Part shown: positions 17,601 through 24,310 of the stretch, piece by piece | Layout of the letters: each line of letters starts with the position of its first letter | How positions within the stretch are numbered: the first letter of the stretch is position 1 | NCBI GenBank assembly: GCA_021371965.1 | Contig: JAJFVE010000019.1 | Coordinates: forward strand, 1 to 64,000 | Length of the DNA stretch: 64,000 nt | From: Planctomycetaceae bacterium | GTDB taxonomy: Bacteria; Planctomycetota; Phycisphaerae; SM23-33 | Direction of reading: 5' to 3' | Made by a program: the position numbers and the translations under genes | Notes under the pieces: model-generated | Told to the model about the DNA's origin: nothing | Databases searched by the model: none | The model's input: only the letters and a program-made list of their open reading frames with translations

Positions 17601-17815
17601 GCCTCGTATTCCGTGATGGCCATCTTGTACAGGCCCTTGTCGAAGAGCCCGCTGGCGGCCATCAACTGCTTCATGGCCGCATCGGACTTCACCTCCTGCA
17701 CGGGGGCGGGTTTGGCGTCGGTCTCCTGAGCAGGAGCCGGGCCCGCGGCCAGCAGAGCGGCCGACAAAGCAAAGCAGAAACCGGTCCATCCATTCGCCAA
17801 AGAACGCTTGGTCAT
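14636..17815 (-). CDS. Giant secreted TPR protein (CpoB/BamD-like repeats)
   Basis: About 1059 residues. A signal peptide (FALSAALLAAGPAPAQ) is followed by an almost continuous array of about 25 tetratricopeptide-type repeats such as YKMAITEYEAFLAKYP and AKYAEAARELLKV. There is no catalytic motif. ATG at 17815 is preferred; an in-frame GTG lies just before it at 17818, both within reach of GGGAG. As the first gene of the exbB-exbD-tonB-like operon it is probably a periplasmic scaffold for that motor, as CpoB is for Tol-Pal; this is inferred from the neighbourhood. Confidence 0.88.
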   Translation of the reverse strand: MTKRSLANGWTGFCFALSAALLAAGPAPAQETDAKPAPVQEVKSDAAMKQLMAASGLFDKGLYKMAITEYEAFLAKYPTHEKASAARYGLAVCHYRLKPPAYAEAAKALNELVKDKKFSQRDEALAVLGHCLLATKQNEQALAAFDDLLENHAKSKHAELAALNRAQVLFLLERPKDSLAACEKFLKDFSGSSRKGAAEYFMACSQSALKDYAGSEKTLGKFISDNKSSSYAADATLLLGQAMENQNKLDGAAEQYRSFLKIAPDPRKGEGYYSLGLALYKAGKFADAVTELSTAVSKYGSDSYAPAARLQLGLAQLGAGQIADARKMLEQVVANDPQRSRKAAYWLAQCDMTEKKHDAARQALLKLAAMTPPPENLPAIQFDAALCAMEMGQFEVAAKEFASFAEKNSGHAQAPDAMYRQAFCLHKLTQFDASNTLCEKILKGPASSVTTPTTELSAENLFLMSKHADAAKLFEKLMAGAQGARQQRLSLRLGQCAFLAGDYKKAATILAPIAADAAAAKDENLREAAFYLGDAQIQLQQYAPAAKSLETYIASGGTLKEEATFKLGLSHSRAGHTDKAEKTLATLIDQPLGSPWVARSLLAYGQLAYQKLKQSDKAADALNKVLDPKAKAPADVLPAAMFLLGWIDFDAKKYDAAAARFGKLVADYPKDALAADAALQQGICAKESGKTDEAIKLLKTFISSYDSSPRVNEARFMLAECLAKSNKHAEAIEIFNALADKKQSVSDVVLYNLAWSQRAAKDNAKAVTAYKQLLSQFPGSKLISPTRTELAELLCLDKKFSEAAALAEKVLADRSADAKTKAIAQYRLGLCYNEMSEPSKCAKAFAEFLKTYPDNDLVPAAMYQAGVACTAAGELDKAEEHYTTLIKKFENDKLVPVARLKLGEVQATNGNYKASAATYQDFLDKHKGNEYGYLARFGIGWAMENQKKYDDARTWYTAVIEAHNGETAARAQFQIGECYFAQAKYAEAARELLKVDIVYAYPQWSCKALYEAGRAFEYLKQYDEARAQYTTCAEKYKDQDSTALAKKRLDNLPGANQNP

Positions 17816-17919
17816 CACTTTGACTCCCTGTCCTGTTTGCCACCTGCCGCCGGCGACGACTGGCGGTCACGCACTCGCCCGGTACCACGGCGATCCATCC
17901 GCGTAGGGCGGAAACCCTG

Positions 17920-17947
17920 ATTGTATACTTCAACACGCCATTGGCAA
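17920..17947 (-). promoter_or_regulatory. Promoter of the TPR-exbB-exbD operon
   Basis: Minus strand: TTGCCA (17942-17947), 16-bp spacer, TACAAT (17920-17925), about 100 bp before the TPR start codon. Confidence 0.5.
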
Positions 17948-18019
17948 GCAGGTTGCGATTGTTGTTTCATGCAGTCGGCAACAGTTCTACGCCCCCCGCG
18001 GCCGCATGTTCGCCAGTGC

Positions 18020-19549
18020 CTATTTCAGCGCGGTGATCTCAACCTTCTTGAACTCCGCTTTGCCGCCTTCGGCGAAGAGCGTGACGGCGGCGGGGTTGTC
18101 GACCTTTACGGCTTTGGCCCTGGCCATGCGGATGCGGCTGTTGGCCTCGAGGAGCATCAGCCCCCCGCCGATGGTGACCTGCAGCTTGACGGTTCGGGCA
18201 TCGCAAGGCAGGAGCACAAACGGGATCGGCGCGCCGGCGGCATCGAGCGTCTGGCCGGTGAAGGTGATCTCGATCTTCTCAGCGGCGCCCAGTCGCAGGC
18301 CGACTCGCTTGGCGGACCCGGGGACGAACTCAGCAACGATCTTCACGCCCTGCGCCACACCGGCGTCGATGCCCTTCGTGGCGCCATCGAGCGTCACGTC
18401 CGTGACGGACTGCGCCTTGCCCGGCGTGCCCGTCGGGACGGGCATGTCCTTATACGCCCACCGCGAACTGAGGCCGCAGAGTTTGCCGTGGTAGTTAGGC
18501 CCGCCTTTGCCGCCGTTGCAATAGAAGACCACGTCGATGGCGTTCTGGGTGACCACGCAGAGATTGCCGCTGCCGCTGGTCTCGGGGTTGACGGTCGTGA
18601 CGGCCGGGATGCCGGCGTCGCTGTAGAACGCGTGGCGGTGATTGTGCCCGCCGAAAATCTGCGAGACCTTGTGCTTGGCGATCACGTCATAGTACTGCCG
18701 GCAGCCCGAGGGAAAGTGGATCAGCAGGATCGTGCGCGTCCCGGCCTTGACGGCCGACAGGTCCTTGTCCAGCCACGCCGCGGCGATCGGCGGGGCCGAG
18801 CCCTCGACGTGCTCCTTGATGTCCGGGTCCCACCAATCGATGGAGGCAAAGTGCACGCCGGCGTAATCGAACGACCAGCGGATCGGACCGAGGTACTTCG
18901 TGAATCCGCCCGCACCGGCCAGCGGGCCGCTGTCGCTGGGCACCTGCTTGACCATGTCGTGATTGCCCGCCGTAAACAGCATCGGCACGGGGAAGTCCCG
19001 CCCCACCTTCTTGAGGCCCGCGAACATCGCGTCGGCCCCATCCGGGCCGGCGTACCCCATGTCGCCTGTGTTGAAGCACAGCTTGATGCCCGGCAGCTCC
19101 TTGATGCGCGGGGCGATGTTCCTATACGCCCATCCGCCGCCGTGGTCGTCGGACATGTGCAGCAGCGTAAAGGGCAGCGACTGCTTATCCTCGCGCAGAC
19201 CGAAGTCCACGTGCGTCGCGTCGGCGATCTGGTCCAGCCGCGCCCACCACGGCCCGCTCGGCCACATGCCGCTGGGCCAGCTCAGCGACACGACCCGCGC
19301 GCCGCCGTACGTGATCACGCGATCCGGCGCGATTGTGATGCTGTACGATCCGTCGGCGCCGGTGGTGGTGAAGTCCACCCCGTCGCTGACGCGCAGGCCG
19401 CTCAGCGGCTTTTCGCCGGCGTCAAACTTGCCGTTGCCGTTGGCGTCCATGAAGACGACGCCCTTGACCACCGCCGGCGCCTCGCCCCGCGCGAAAGCCG
19501 ATACCGCAAGGCACGACAGCACAACGATACACGCGTTCTTCATCATCAT
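18020..19549 (-). CDS. Secreted calcineurin-like phosphoesterase with N-terminal SdrD-B domain
   Basis: About 509 residues. ATG at 19549 begins MMMKNACIVVLSCLAVSAFARG, a signal peptide. Residues about 25-100 are an SdrD-B/Cna-B-like beta domain (GVVFMDANGNGKFDAGEKPLSG). The metallophosphoesterase core has MSDDHGG, FNTGDMGYAG, TAGNHDM, LLIHFPSG and FGGHNHRH, the ordered metal-ligand blocks of the calcineurin family. A C-terminal beta domain follows. It is a close paralogue of the gene at 25441-26949, with the same domain order. The substrate is unknown. Confidence 0.9.
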   Translation of the reverse strand: MMMKNACIVVLSCLAVSAFARGEAPAVVKGVVFMDANGNGKFDAGEKPLSGLRVSDGVDFTTTGADGSYSITIAPDRVITYGGARVVSLSWPSGMWPSGPWWARLDQIADATHVDFGLREDKQSLPFTLLHMSDDHGGGWAYRNIAPRIKELPGIKLCFNTGDMGYAGPDGADAMFAGLKKVGRDFPVPMLFTAGNHDMVKQVPSDSGPLAGAGGFTKYLGPIRWSFDYAGVHFASIDWWDPDIKEHVEGSAPPIAAAWLDKDLSAVKAGTRTILLIHFPSGCRQYYDVIAKHKVSQIFGGHNHRHAFYSDAGIPAVTTVNPETSGSGNLCVVTQNAIDVVFYCNGGKGGPNYHGKLCGLSSRWAYKDMPVPTGTPGKAQSVTDVTLDGATKGIDAGVAQGVKIVAEFVPGSAKRVGLRLGAAEKIEITFTGQTLDAAGAPIPFVLLPCDARTVKLQVTIGGGLMLLEANSRIRMARAKAVKVDNPAAVTLFAEGGKAEFKKVEITALK

Positions 19550-19915
19550 GTACTCGCTTGGGCCGCTTGCGCCGGTCGCGCAGCGTACAGAAATTGAACC
19601 CGCCAATCCGGAGGATTAGCCGCCAAATACCAGGAATGTGCCCCCCCCGCCGGCGGTTCCACTTTCTTGCACTTTGTTGTACTTTTCACAGCGATTTGCA
19701 GGAAGGAGTCTTTCCAGTGCCGGTTTTACTTCTTTCTTCGAGGCCCCCACCGCGGCTTTTCTCGCCCACGCCTTTTTGTTCGAGTTTCACAAAAACCACC
19801 TGTCCTTTTTCAGAAAAATCTTTTTCTTGTTTTGCCCCACCCCCGTTTTCCCGCTGCGCCAGTGCAAAACAATTTCCAGCGTCGCGAATATTTCTCCGCC
19901 GCCCCGTCCACTGAC

Positions 19916-19921
19916 TATAAT
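19916..19921 (+). promoter_or_regulatory. Candidate -10 box in the repeat-rich gap
   Basis: A perfect TATAAT in CTGACTATAATAG. The -35 region 17 bp upstream is poor. It lies 23 bp before a rho-independent terminator, so it would make a very short RNA unless transcription starts further upstream. Confidence 0.3.
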
Positions 19922-19943
19922 AGAAGTGACGGAAGGAATTACG

Positions 19944-19975
19944 GAGCACCAGCCTGTCTGGTGCTTCTTTTGTTT
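19944..19975 (+). terminator. Rho-independent terminator
   Basis: GAGCACCAG pairs with CTGGTGCTT around the 5-nt loop CCTGT, followed by CTTTTGTTT. There is no gene on the plus strand upstream, which suggests an unannotated transcript ending here. Confidence 0.7.
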
Positions 19976-20098
19976 CCAGACTATGGGGCATTGCGTCAAG
20001 CGATTGCGGATATCGGAGATTGGTTCGTTCCCGTCCTGATCAGTACCGCCGCCCGCCGAGCCGCACGCACAGATAGCCACCATCTTCACACTAAGACA

Positions 20099-20204
20099 TT
20101 GGGCACAGAGACACAGAGAACAACGGAGAAGATGGGTATAAGACACACCAGCCCCCGCTTTAGGCTTCTCCTGACTCTGTTAGCTCTGTGTCTCTGTGGC
20201 CCAA
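20099..20204. repeat. Long inverted repeat with CACAGAGACACAGAG arms
   Basis: The arm at 20099-20118 (TTGGGCACAGAGACACAGAG) is complementary, with a 1-nt difference in length, to 20184-20204. About 65 bp lie between. It looks like a small dispersed palindromic element. Confidence 0.8.
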
Positions 20205-20255
20205 CTCCAGGGATCAAATTAGCCGCTTGCTCGCTGAGGGAAGAAGAGACGGGTT

Positions 20256-20297
20256 GCATGGCGACACACGTTTGGGTTTCTCGTGGGTCGCCATGCC
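20256..20297. repeat. Hairpin repeat with GCATGGCGACACACG arms
   Basis: GCATGGCGACACACG (20256-20270) pairs with CGTGGGTCGCCATGC (20282-20296) with one mismatch and an 11-nt loop. Confidence 0.75.
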
Positions 20298-20364
20298 ACC
20301 GGGCCCGATAGTCCGCGATCCCAAATCCGCAATACGAAATCCGAAATCTTCAAGGAGTCTGACG

Positions 20365-21117
20365 ATGTCGATGACGGCCGCACGCTACGATGAAAACCAA
20401 CTGGTTGAAATGCTCGCTGACGGTGCCCCCTACGACAAGGTCGCCGCGGCCGTCGGGATCACCGTCTCGATGGTCGGCAAGATCGCCCGCGGCGACAGCC
20501 GCCGCAAGCTGTGGCAGCGCATCGAGGATATCCGCCAGGCCCGCCAGCAGGCCGTACACGAGATCGCCGTCGCCCGCGCCGCCGATCTCATGCGCGCCCA
20601 CGTCAACGAAGGGCTCACCGGCAGCGGCGAAACCGCCCGCAAATGCCGCGAGTTCGTCCTCGAACTCCTCCTGCCCAAGGACGATTGCCCCACCGACCTG
20701 CTCGAGACCCTCCTGGCCGAATCGGCCAAGCCGGCAGTTGCGGAAAAGTCACTGGCTGGCGAGGCGCAAGCCCAGGGCGAAGCTGTGGCCGGGGAATCCA
20801 AGGACCAAAAGGACGACAAGGACTGCAAGGCCGAATCAACCCCGATAGCCGCCTGTGCCAGCCCCGCCGACACTGCGGGCCCCGCCACCGTGCAGGCCAG
20901 CCCTGCCCCCGCCCCCACGCACAGCGCTGCGGTCCAGCCTGTCGCCCAGCCCGCGCCGGCCCAGGCCGCCCCTCCCGCCCTGAGACGCAGAACCATCCGG
21001 CTGCCCGCCGGCGCCAAGAAGCCCAAACCCGCCGCCCCGGCCGCCAGGCCCGGACCCTGGCGCGAACCGGAGAGCGGGTATTCAACCAAAAGCGATGAGC
21101 CGGCAGCTGGCAACTGA
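20365..21117 (+). CDS. Small protein with N-terminal helix-turn-helix and Ala/Pro-rich tail
   Basis: 250 residues from ATG 20365, which has AAGGAG 7 nt upstream. The N-terminal 60 residues (ENQLVEMLADGAPYDKVA, then VGITVSMVGKIARGDSRRKLW) have the form of a homeodomain-like helix-turn-helix, as in transposase or terminase small-subunit N-termini. A helical segment with RKCREFVLELLLPK follows. The last 110 residues are low-complexity Ala/Pro/Lys. No family is recognised. It could be a DNA-binding regulator; the site is a repeat-rich region. Confidence 0.65.
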   Translation: MSMTAARYDENQLVEMLADGAPYDKVAAAVGITVSMVGKIARGDSRRKLWQRIEDIRQARQQAVHEIAVARAADLMRAHVNEGLTGSGETARKCREFVLELLLPKDDCPTDLLETLLAESAKPAVAEKSLAGEAQAQGEAVAGESKDQKDDKDCKAESTPIAACASPADTAGPATVQASPAPAPTHSAAVQPVAQPAPAQAAPPALRRRTIRLPAGAKKPKPAAPAARPGPWREPESGYSTKSDEPAAGN

Positions 21118-21337
21118 TACCTCAGAGCCGACAGCTTGCACCGCGCGCGACGAAAAGACGAGCAGGACCTTGCCCGGGCGCCTCGCCGCAGCGAGAATAC
21201 AGCCAGACCGTTGGGGTCGGATTCGTCAAGACAGCCCTTGGACGCACGTTGCCCCCAACCCCGGCGGCCGGCCGCGAAAGACCAAGAAGACGAGTAAACC
21301 ATTATGGCGTCCCAGGAACTCCCCAGGAAACAAAAGC

Positions 21338-22285
21338 ATGCGAGCCAACCATCAAGATAAGTACGGTGGCCCGGGAACTTTCAAGACCGGCAAAGCAGTC
21401 CTGGTTGCGTTGATTCTTCTGGAGATAGTCGGCCTAATATTGGTTTTGAATGTCTGCTACGGCCGACACGCCCGGAACCGCCCAATTACTGACAGCGGGC
21501 GAGTCGAAGGTGATGTGGAGCATTGGCATGTCACCTCGCTAAAGCGAACCGCGGCTGAAGCGGAACAGGCGCTGGAACCCATCCAAGAAAAATGGGGCAA
21601 GTTGTTTCAACAATCGCCTTGCGCTATCGAGGCCTATGAAGGTTTGGAGGGGAAATATTTTGCTGAGGAACAATATGCCCAAGCCCTCAGGATGGATGGT
21701 AAGATCCGTGAACTACTAGGGCACGAGCGAAACTATATTTGGACAACCTATCTGGCGGGGTTGGCTCACGACGAGGTGTATCTCCAGGTTCTTAGCCGTC
21801 GAAGCGAAGTGCTTTCAGATCCGGAATACCGAACTTGGGTTGAGGCCAATTTGGCCTGGGCTCGAGGAGATTTTGCCTGCGTCTGCTCTGTAGCCAAGCG
21901 GGGAACAGAGATTTCGGGGCTCAAGACGCGGTACGCGATGATGTTCGGTCTTCTGCACAGCCGCGCTTTGTTCCAACAGGGTAAGTTTTCAGAAGCATTC
22001 GCGACATGGTGTGGAACCCCAGGCGACAAGGATTACCTCAAGGAAAACTTCACTTTCTTGCTTCACATGCTGATAGAAAGCCTGCAGATGGCTAGAGCGG
22101 CCAAGGACTATGACGCCGCATTACAGCCTGCCGATAGCCTCAAGCGGTACCTGACCGTTGTCGTTCAGGATGTTTCTTGGAAGCCTCACATGCAGGTAGT
22201 GAAAGACTTCTTCAGAGAGTATTCGCGGCAACCACGGCCGGACACTGCCCCGTGGAGGAGTTCCGGGGACGCCTTACTTGATTAG
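21338..22285 (+). CDS. Membrane-anchored protein of unknown function, tail ending in a repeat
   Basis: 315 residues from ATG 21338 (AGGA upstream). The frame is open further back but that part is basic and unstructured. One membrane helix (AVLVALILLEIVGLILVLNV) is followed by a helical extracytoplasmic part that looks TPR-like (EAYEGLEGKYFAEEQYAQALRM; AWARGDFACVCSVA). No catalytic motif. The last residues (SSGDALLD) are encoded by the direct repeat that starts at 22258, so the original C-terminus was probably lost. GC content is lower than in core genes. Confidence 0.6.
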   Translation: MRANHQDKYGGPGTFKTGKAVLVALILLEIVGLILVLNVCYGRHARNRPITDSGRVEGDVEHWHVTSLKRTAAEAEQALEPIQEKWGKLFQQSPCAIEAYEGLEGKYFAEEQYAQALRMDGKIRELLGHERNYIWTTYLAGLAHDEVYLQVLSRRSEVLSDPEYRTWVEANLAWARGDFACVCSVAKRGTEISGLKTRYAMMFGLLHSRALFQQGKFSEAFATWCGTPGDKDYLKENFTFLLHMLIESLQMARAAKDYDAALQPADSLKRYLTVVVQDVSWKPHMQVVKDFFREYSRQPRPDTAPWRSSGDALLD

Positions 22286-22311
22286 ACGTGATGTTGGCGT
22301 AGCGGGTTGGG
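22258..22311 (+). repeat. Direct repeat copy 1 (GAGTTCCGGGG...GCGGGTTGGG)
   Basis: A 54-bp sequence also found in the same orientation at 24167-24219; the last 31 bp are identical. It overlaps the end of the upstream gene and borders a 1.9-kb island. Confidence 0.85.
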
Positions 22312-22315
22312 CTAA

Positions 22316-22470
22316 TCCGGGGACACCATACATGTTTTGTGGTTGCGGCGGGCGGGAGTGGCGGGTAGAGTTGCGGGCATGGCCAGATTGCCACGCGTCG
22401 TCGTTCCAGAACTGCCGAAAGGCTAAGAAGACGAAATGGGGGACGCGAAAACCTATATGATGTCCCCGGA
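22316..22470 (+). mobile_element. Deleted RAYT/IS200-like element (MITE-like relic)
   Basis: Ends TCCGGGGACACCATACA (22316-22332) and TATATGATGTCCCCGGA (22454-22470) are imperfect inverted repeats of the GGGGACACCAT type. Inside, ATG at 22379 opens a 15-codon frame MARLPRVVVPELPKG followed by TAA. This matches the start of REP-associated tyrosine transposases (MARLxRVVxPGxPHHV). The catalytic HUH and Tyr parts are gone. I read it as an internally deleted transposase element. Confidence 0.65.
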
Positions 22471-22607
22471 TTTCCCTGTGGTTTGGCCTATCCCCCACCC
22501 AGAGAGTGGTTGGAGCGGTCGTTAGCGCTGGCGTTGCTTATGGCAGTTATAAGGTAACCAGTAGTTTGATTGACACCTTGTTCAGTGAGCCGGAGAAAAG
22601 CCCATGA
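22461..22607 (+). pseudogene. C-terminal coding remnant coupled to the downstream gene
   Basis: In one frame, opening just after the relic element, the DNA encodes a protein-like C-terminus: VVGAVVSAGVAYGSYKV then TSSLIDTLFSEPEKSP and stop. The stop TGA overlaps the next gene's ATG (ATGA). The hydrophobic glycine-rich segment followed by a polar tail looks like the end of a real protein whose 5' part was removed by the element. An RHS- or toxin-type origin is a guess from the SUKH-like neighbour. Confidence 0.5.
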
Positions 22608-23476
22608 AAGGTCTATTGGGTGCATTAAGAAATCGGTGGCATAGGCCGGACCCTAATAAGTTGCTACCACTAGAACGAGCTTTATATAGTGCCGTCGCTT
22701 CCTCTCCTGTGCCATCTGCACCCTATCTGTCGGCAAGATATCAGATGATGGAGTGGTTGCGGGTGAATCTCTTCCGCATGCCCCGCATGCCCGACTGGTG
22801 GTCCAGGTGTGCTTCCGAGGATAAGCTTGTGTGTCATCCAAAGCGGATTGTTGGGGGACAGTTTCGACTACCATTCAGGAAGGACGTAACTATAGGGTGG
22901 AATTGCAGGAGCAGTTCTGGCGCTCCTGCAAATGTGACAGTAAAGCTTCGAGAAGTAATTGAGGAAGTGGAAATCAGGCTTCCCGGGCTCAATCTTGAGT
23001 TGCAGGAATTTCATGTTGACTCCTGCGAGCCACAATCTTGTTCAAATGAACTACCGTATTGGCGGCAAAAGGAAAAAGAGTTTCCTGAGTTCGGGTTTCT
23101 TCTGGAAGCCATAGAATCCAGCCTAGCACAACAGACCTGCAGTGGGCCCTGCGTCCTCGCAAATGCGGAGTCATGTAGCATTTACATCGAGGCATTCGGC
23201 CTGCCACTCCCATACCGGCGTCTCCTGTCAATGGCCAATGGGATCAGAATAGGCGGTTGCGGCCTTTGGGGGACCCCGACGAACCTGAGTCAACCTATAC
23301 ACATACAGGGACACTTTGTCATAGGGGACGACCCAAAGGGATTTTTCGCCTTTCCTTCTGCTGACAATGAGCCGAGAGACAGTATCGTGAAAATTCCCGT
23401 AGATGGCGGACCTGTAGTGGATCTTCGACAGGGTTTTATGGATTGGCTGAGGACGGCGTCCCTGGCGGCGAAGTAA
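22604..23476 (+). CDS. SUKH-like (SMI1/KNR4-type) protein, possible immunity protein
   Basis: 290 residues; ATG 22604 overlaps the upstream stop and has GGAG upstream. The C-terminal half (LPLPYRRLLSMANGIRIGG, then HFVIGDDPKGFFAFPSAD) has the pattern of the SUKH superfamily: a short helix with LPxxYxxLLxxANG, then beta strands. SUKH proteins are frequent immunity proteins of polymorphic toxins. The N-terminal half is not recognised. AT-richer than its neighbours and lying in a repeat-bounded island, it is probably transferred DNA. The assignment rests on motif shape only. Confidence 0.55.
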   Translation: MKGLLGALRNRWHRPDPNKLLPLERALYSAVASSPVPSAPYLSARYQMMEWLRVNLFRMPRMPDWWSRCASEDKLVCHPKRIVGGQFRLPFRKDVTIGWNCRSSSGAPANVTVKLREVIEEVEIRLPGLNLELQEFHVDSCEPQSCSNELPYWRQKEKEFPEFGFLLEAIESSLAQQTCSGPCVLANAESCSIYIEAFGLPLPYRRLLSMANGIRIGGCGLWGTPTNLSQPIHIQGHFVIGDDPKGFFAFPSADNEPRDSIVKIPVDGGPVVDLRQGFMDWLRTASLAAK

Positions 23477-23482
23477 ACATCA

Positions 23483-24168
23483 CTATTGAGAGGTTTTTGC
23501 CACGGCAGTGCCGAAATTGATCATCACATGATCTCCGCCGCCTTTTGTTTCCTTGTTGGGGATCTCGATGCGGATGGTGCGGGTTTGGCTGGCGGCGTCG
23601 GCTACGGCGGCGATGAAGATGATCTTGGAGTCGACCACGCGGCCGTTGCCGAAGTCGACTTTGACGGCCTCGCCCAGCTTGAGGTTGGCGGCCTGATCTA
23701 CGGGGACGGGGGCGTCGGCCCAAAGGGGGTCGATGGCTACCACCGTGATGATCTTGGCCTGGATGTCCACCGACTGGCCGACCTGGGCGATCACGTCTTC
23801 GACCTGGCCATCGATGGGGCTGGTGATCGACATACGATCGATCTGCGACTTGGCCTCCTGGTACTTGAGGATGTCCTGATCGTGCTCGAGCTTGGCCAGG
23901 GCCAGTGACAGTTCGGCGATGGTCACGTCGAGCTTGGCGGAGTCGAACTCGAACTGGCTGGCCACCTTCTTGGCAAAGAGGTCGGTGATCCGGGCCAGGT
24001 CCACTCGTTTCTGGGCAAGCTGGGCATCGGCGGCCTTGACTCGCGTGGTGTCCTCGGCTTGGACCTTCATCTGCTCGAGCTTGAGGCGCTCGGCCTGGTC
24101 GTCCAGGCGGATAAGAAGCTGGCCTTTCTTGACGGTCTGGCCGGGCTTGACGGCAATTTCGGCGACGA
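23483..24168 (-). pseudogene. Efflux membrane-fusion protein (HlyD/RND adaptor), 5'-truncated
   Basis: The minus-strand frame encodes the later parts of an RND adaptor: a lipoyl half-motif (IAVKPGQTVKKGQLL), a coiled-coil hairpin (DLARITDLFAKKVASQFEFD), the second lipoyl half (ITSPIDGQVEDVIAQVGQSV) and beta-barrel strands to the stop at 23483. The signal peptide and first residues are missing. The frame meets a stop inside the direct repeat at 24167-24219, which abuts the break. The usual RND pump gene is absent. Translation from an internal ATG at 24070 is possible, but the product would lack the membrane end. Confidence 0.8.
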
Positions 24169-24219
24169 GTTCCGGGGTCGCTTACGTAATTAGACGTGAT
24201 GTTGGCGTAGCGGGTTGGG
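24167..24219 (+). repeat. Direct repeat copy 2
   Basis: Same orientation as 22258-22311, with a 1-nt indel and a few changes in the first 27 bp. It cuts off the 5' end of the adaptor gene. Confidence 0.85.
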
Positions 24220-24310
24220 TGTGATAGGATTGGGACGCCACCATTCTATTCTTCCATTCTTCCAGTGCCCGCCCTATACTCCGTCTCCCCCCCCGATAGG
24301 AGAAAGAGGA

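Larger units (their letters stand above)
19550..20364. other. Long non-coding stretch with repeats, a terminator and a possible small transcript
   Basis: About 815 bp with no convincing gene. The first 350 bp are pyrimidine-rich on the plus strand and less GC-rich than the genes around. A TATAAT (19916-19921) and a strong terminator (19944-19975) follow. Then come a long inverted repeat (20099-20204), a 15-bp hairpin (20256-20297) and an A-rich CCAAATCCGCAATACGAAAT-type repeat (about 20317-20350). The short open frames overlap each other in several frames and show no recognisable protein. Confidence 0.6.

Noticed and set aside
19557..19625. tRNA-like sequence (CGGTCGCGCAGCG and, on the other strand, CGGGTTCAA)
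   Set aside because: Pieces look like tRNA arms, but no full cloverleaf with an acceptor stem and anticodon arm can be drawn, and the T-stem would need three G-U pairs out of five.
19638..20311. Overlapping short open frames between the phosphoesterase gene and the HTH gene
   Set aside because: Several frames on both strands are open at once, the translations are Phe/Ser/Pro-rich without family features, and they run across hairpin repeats and a terminator.
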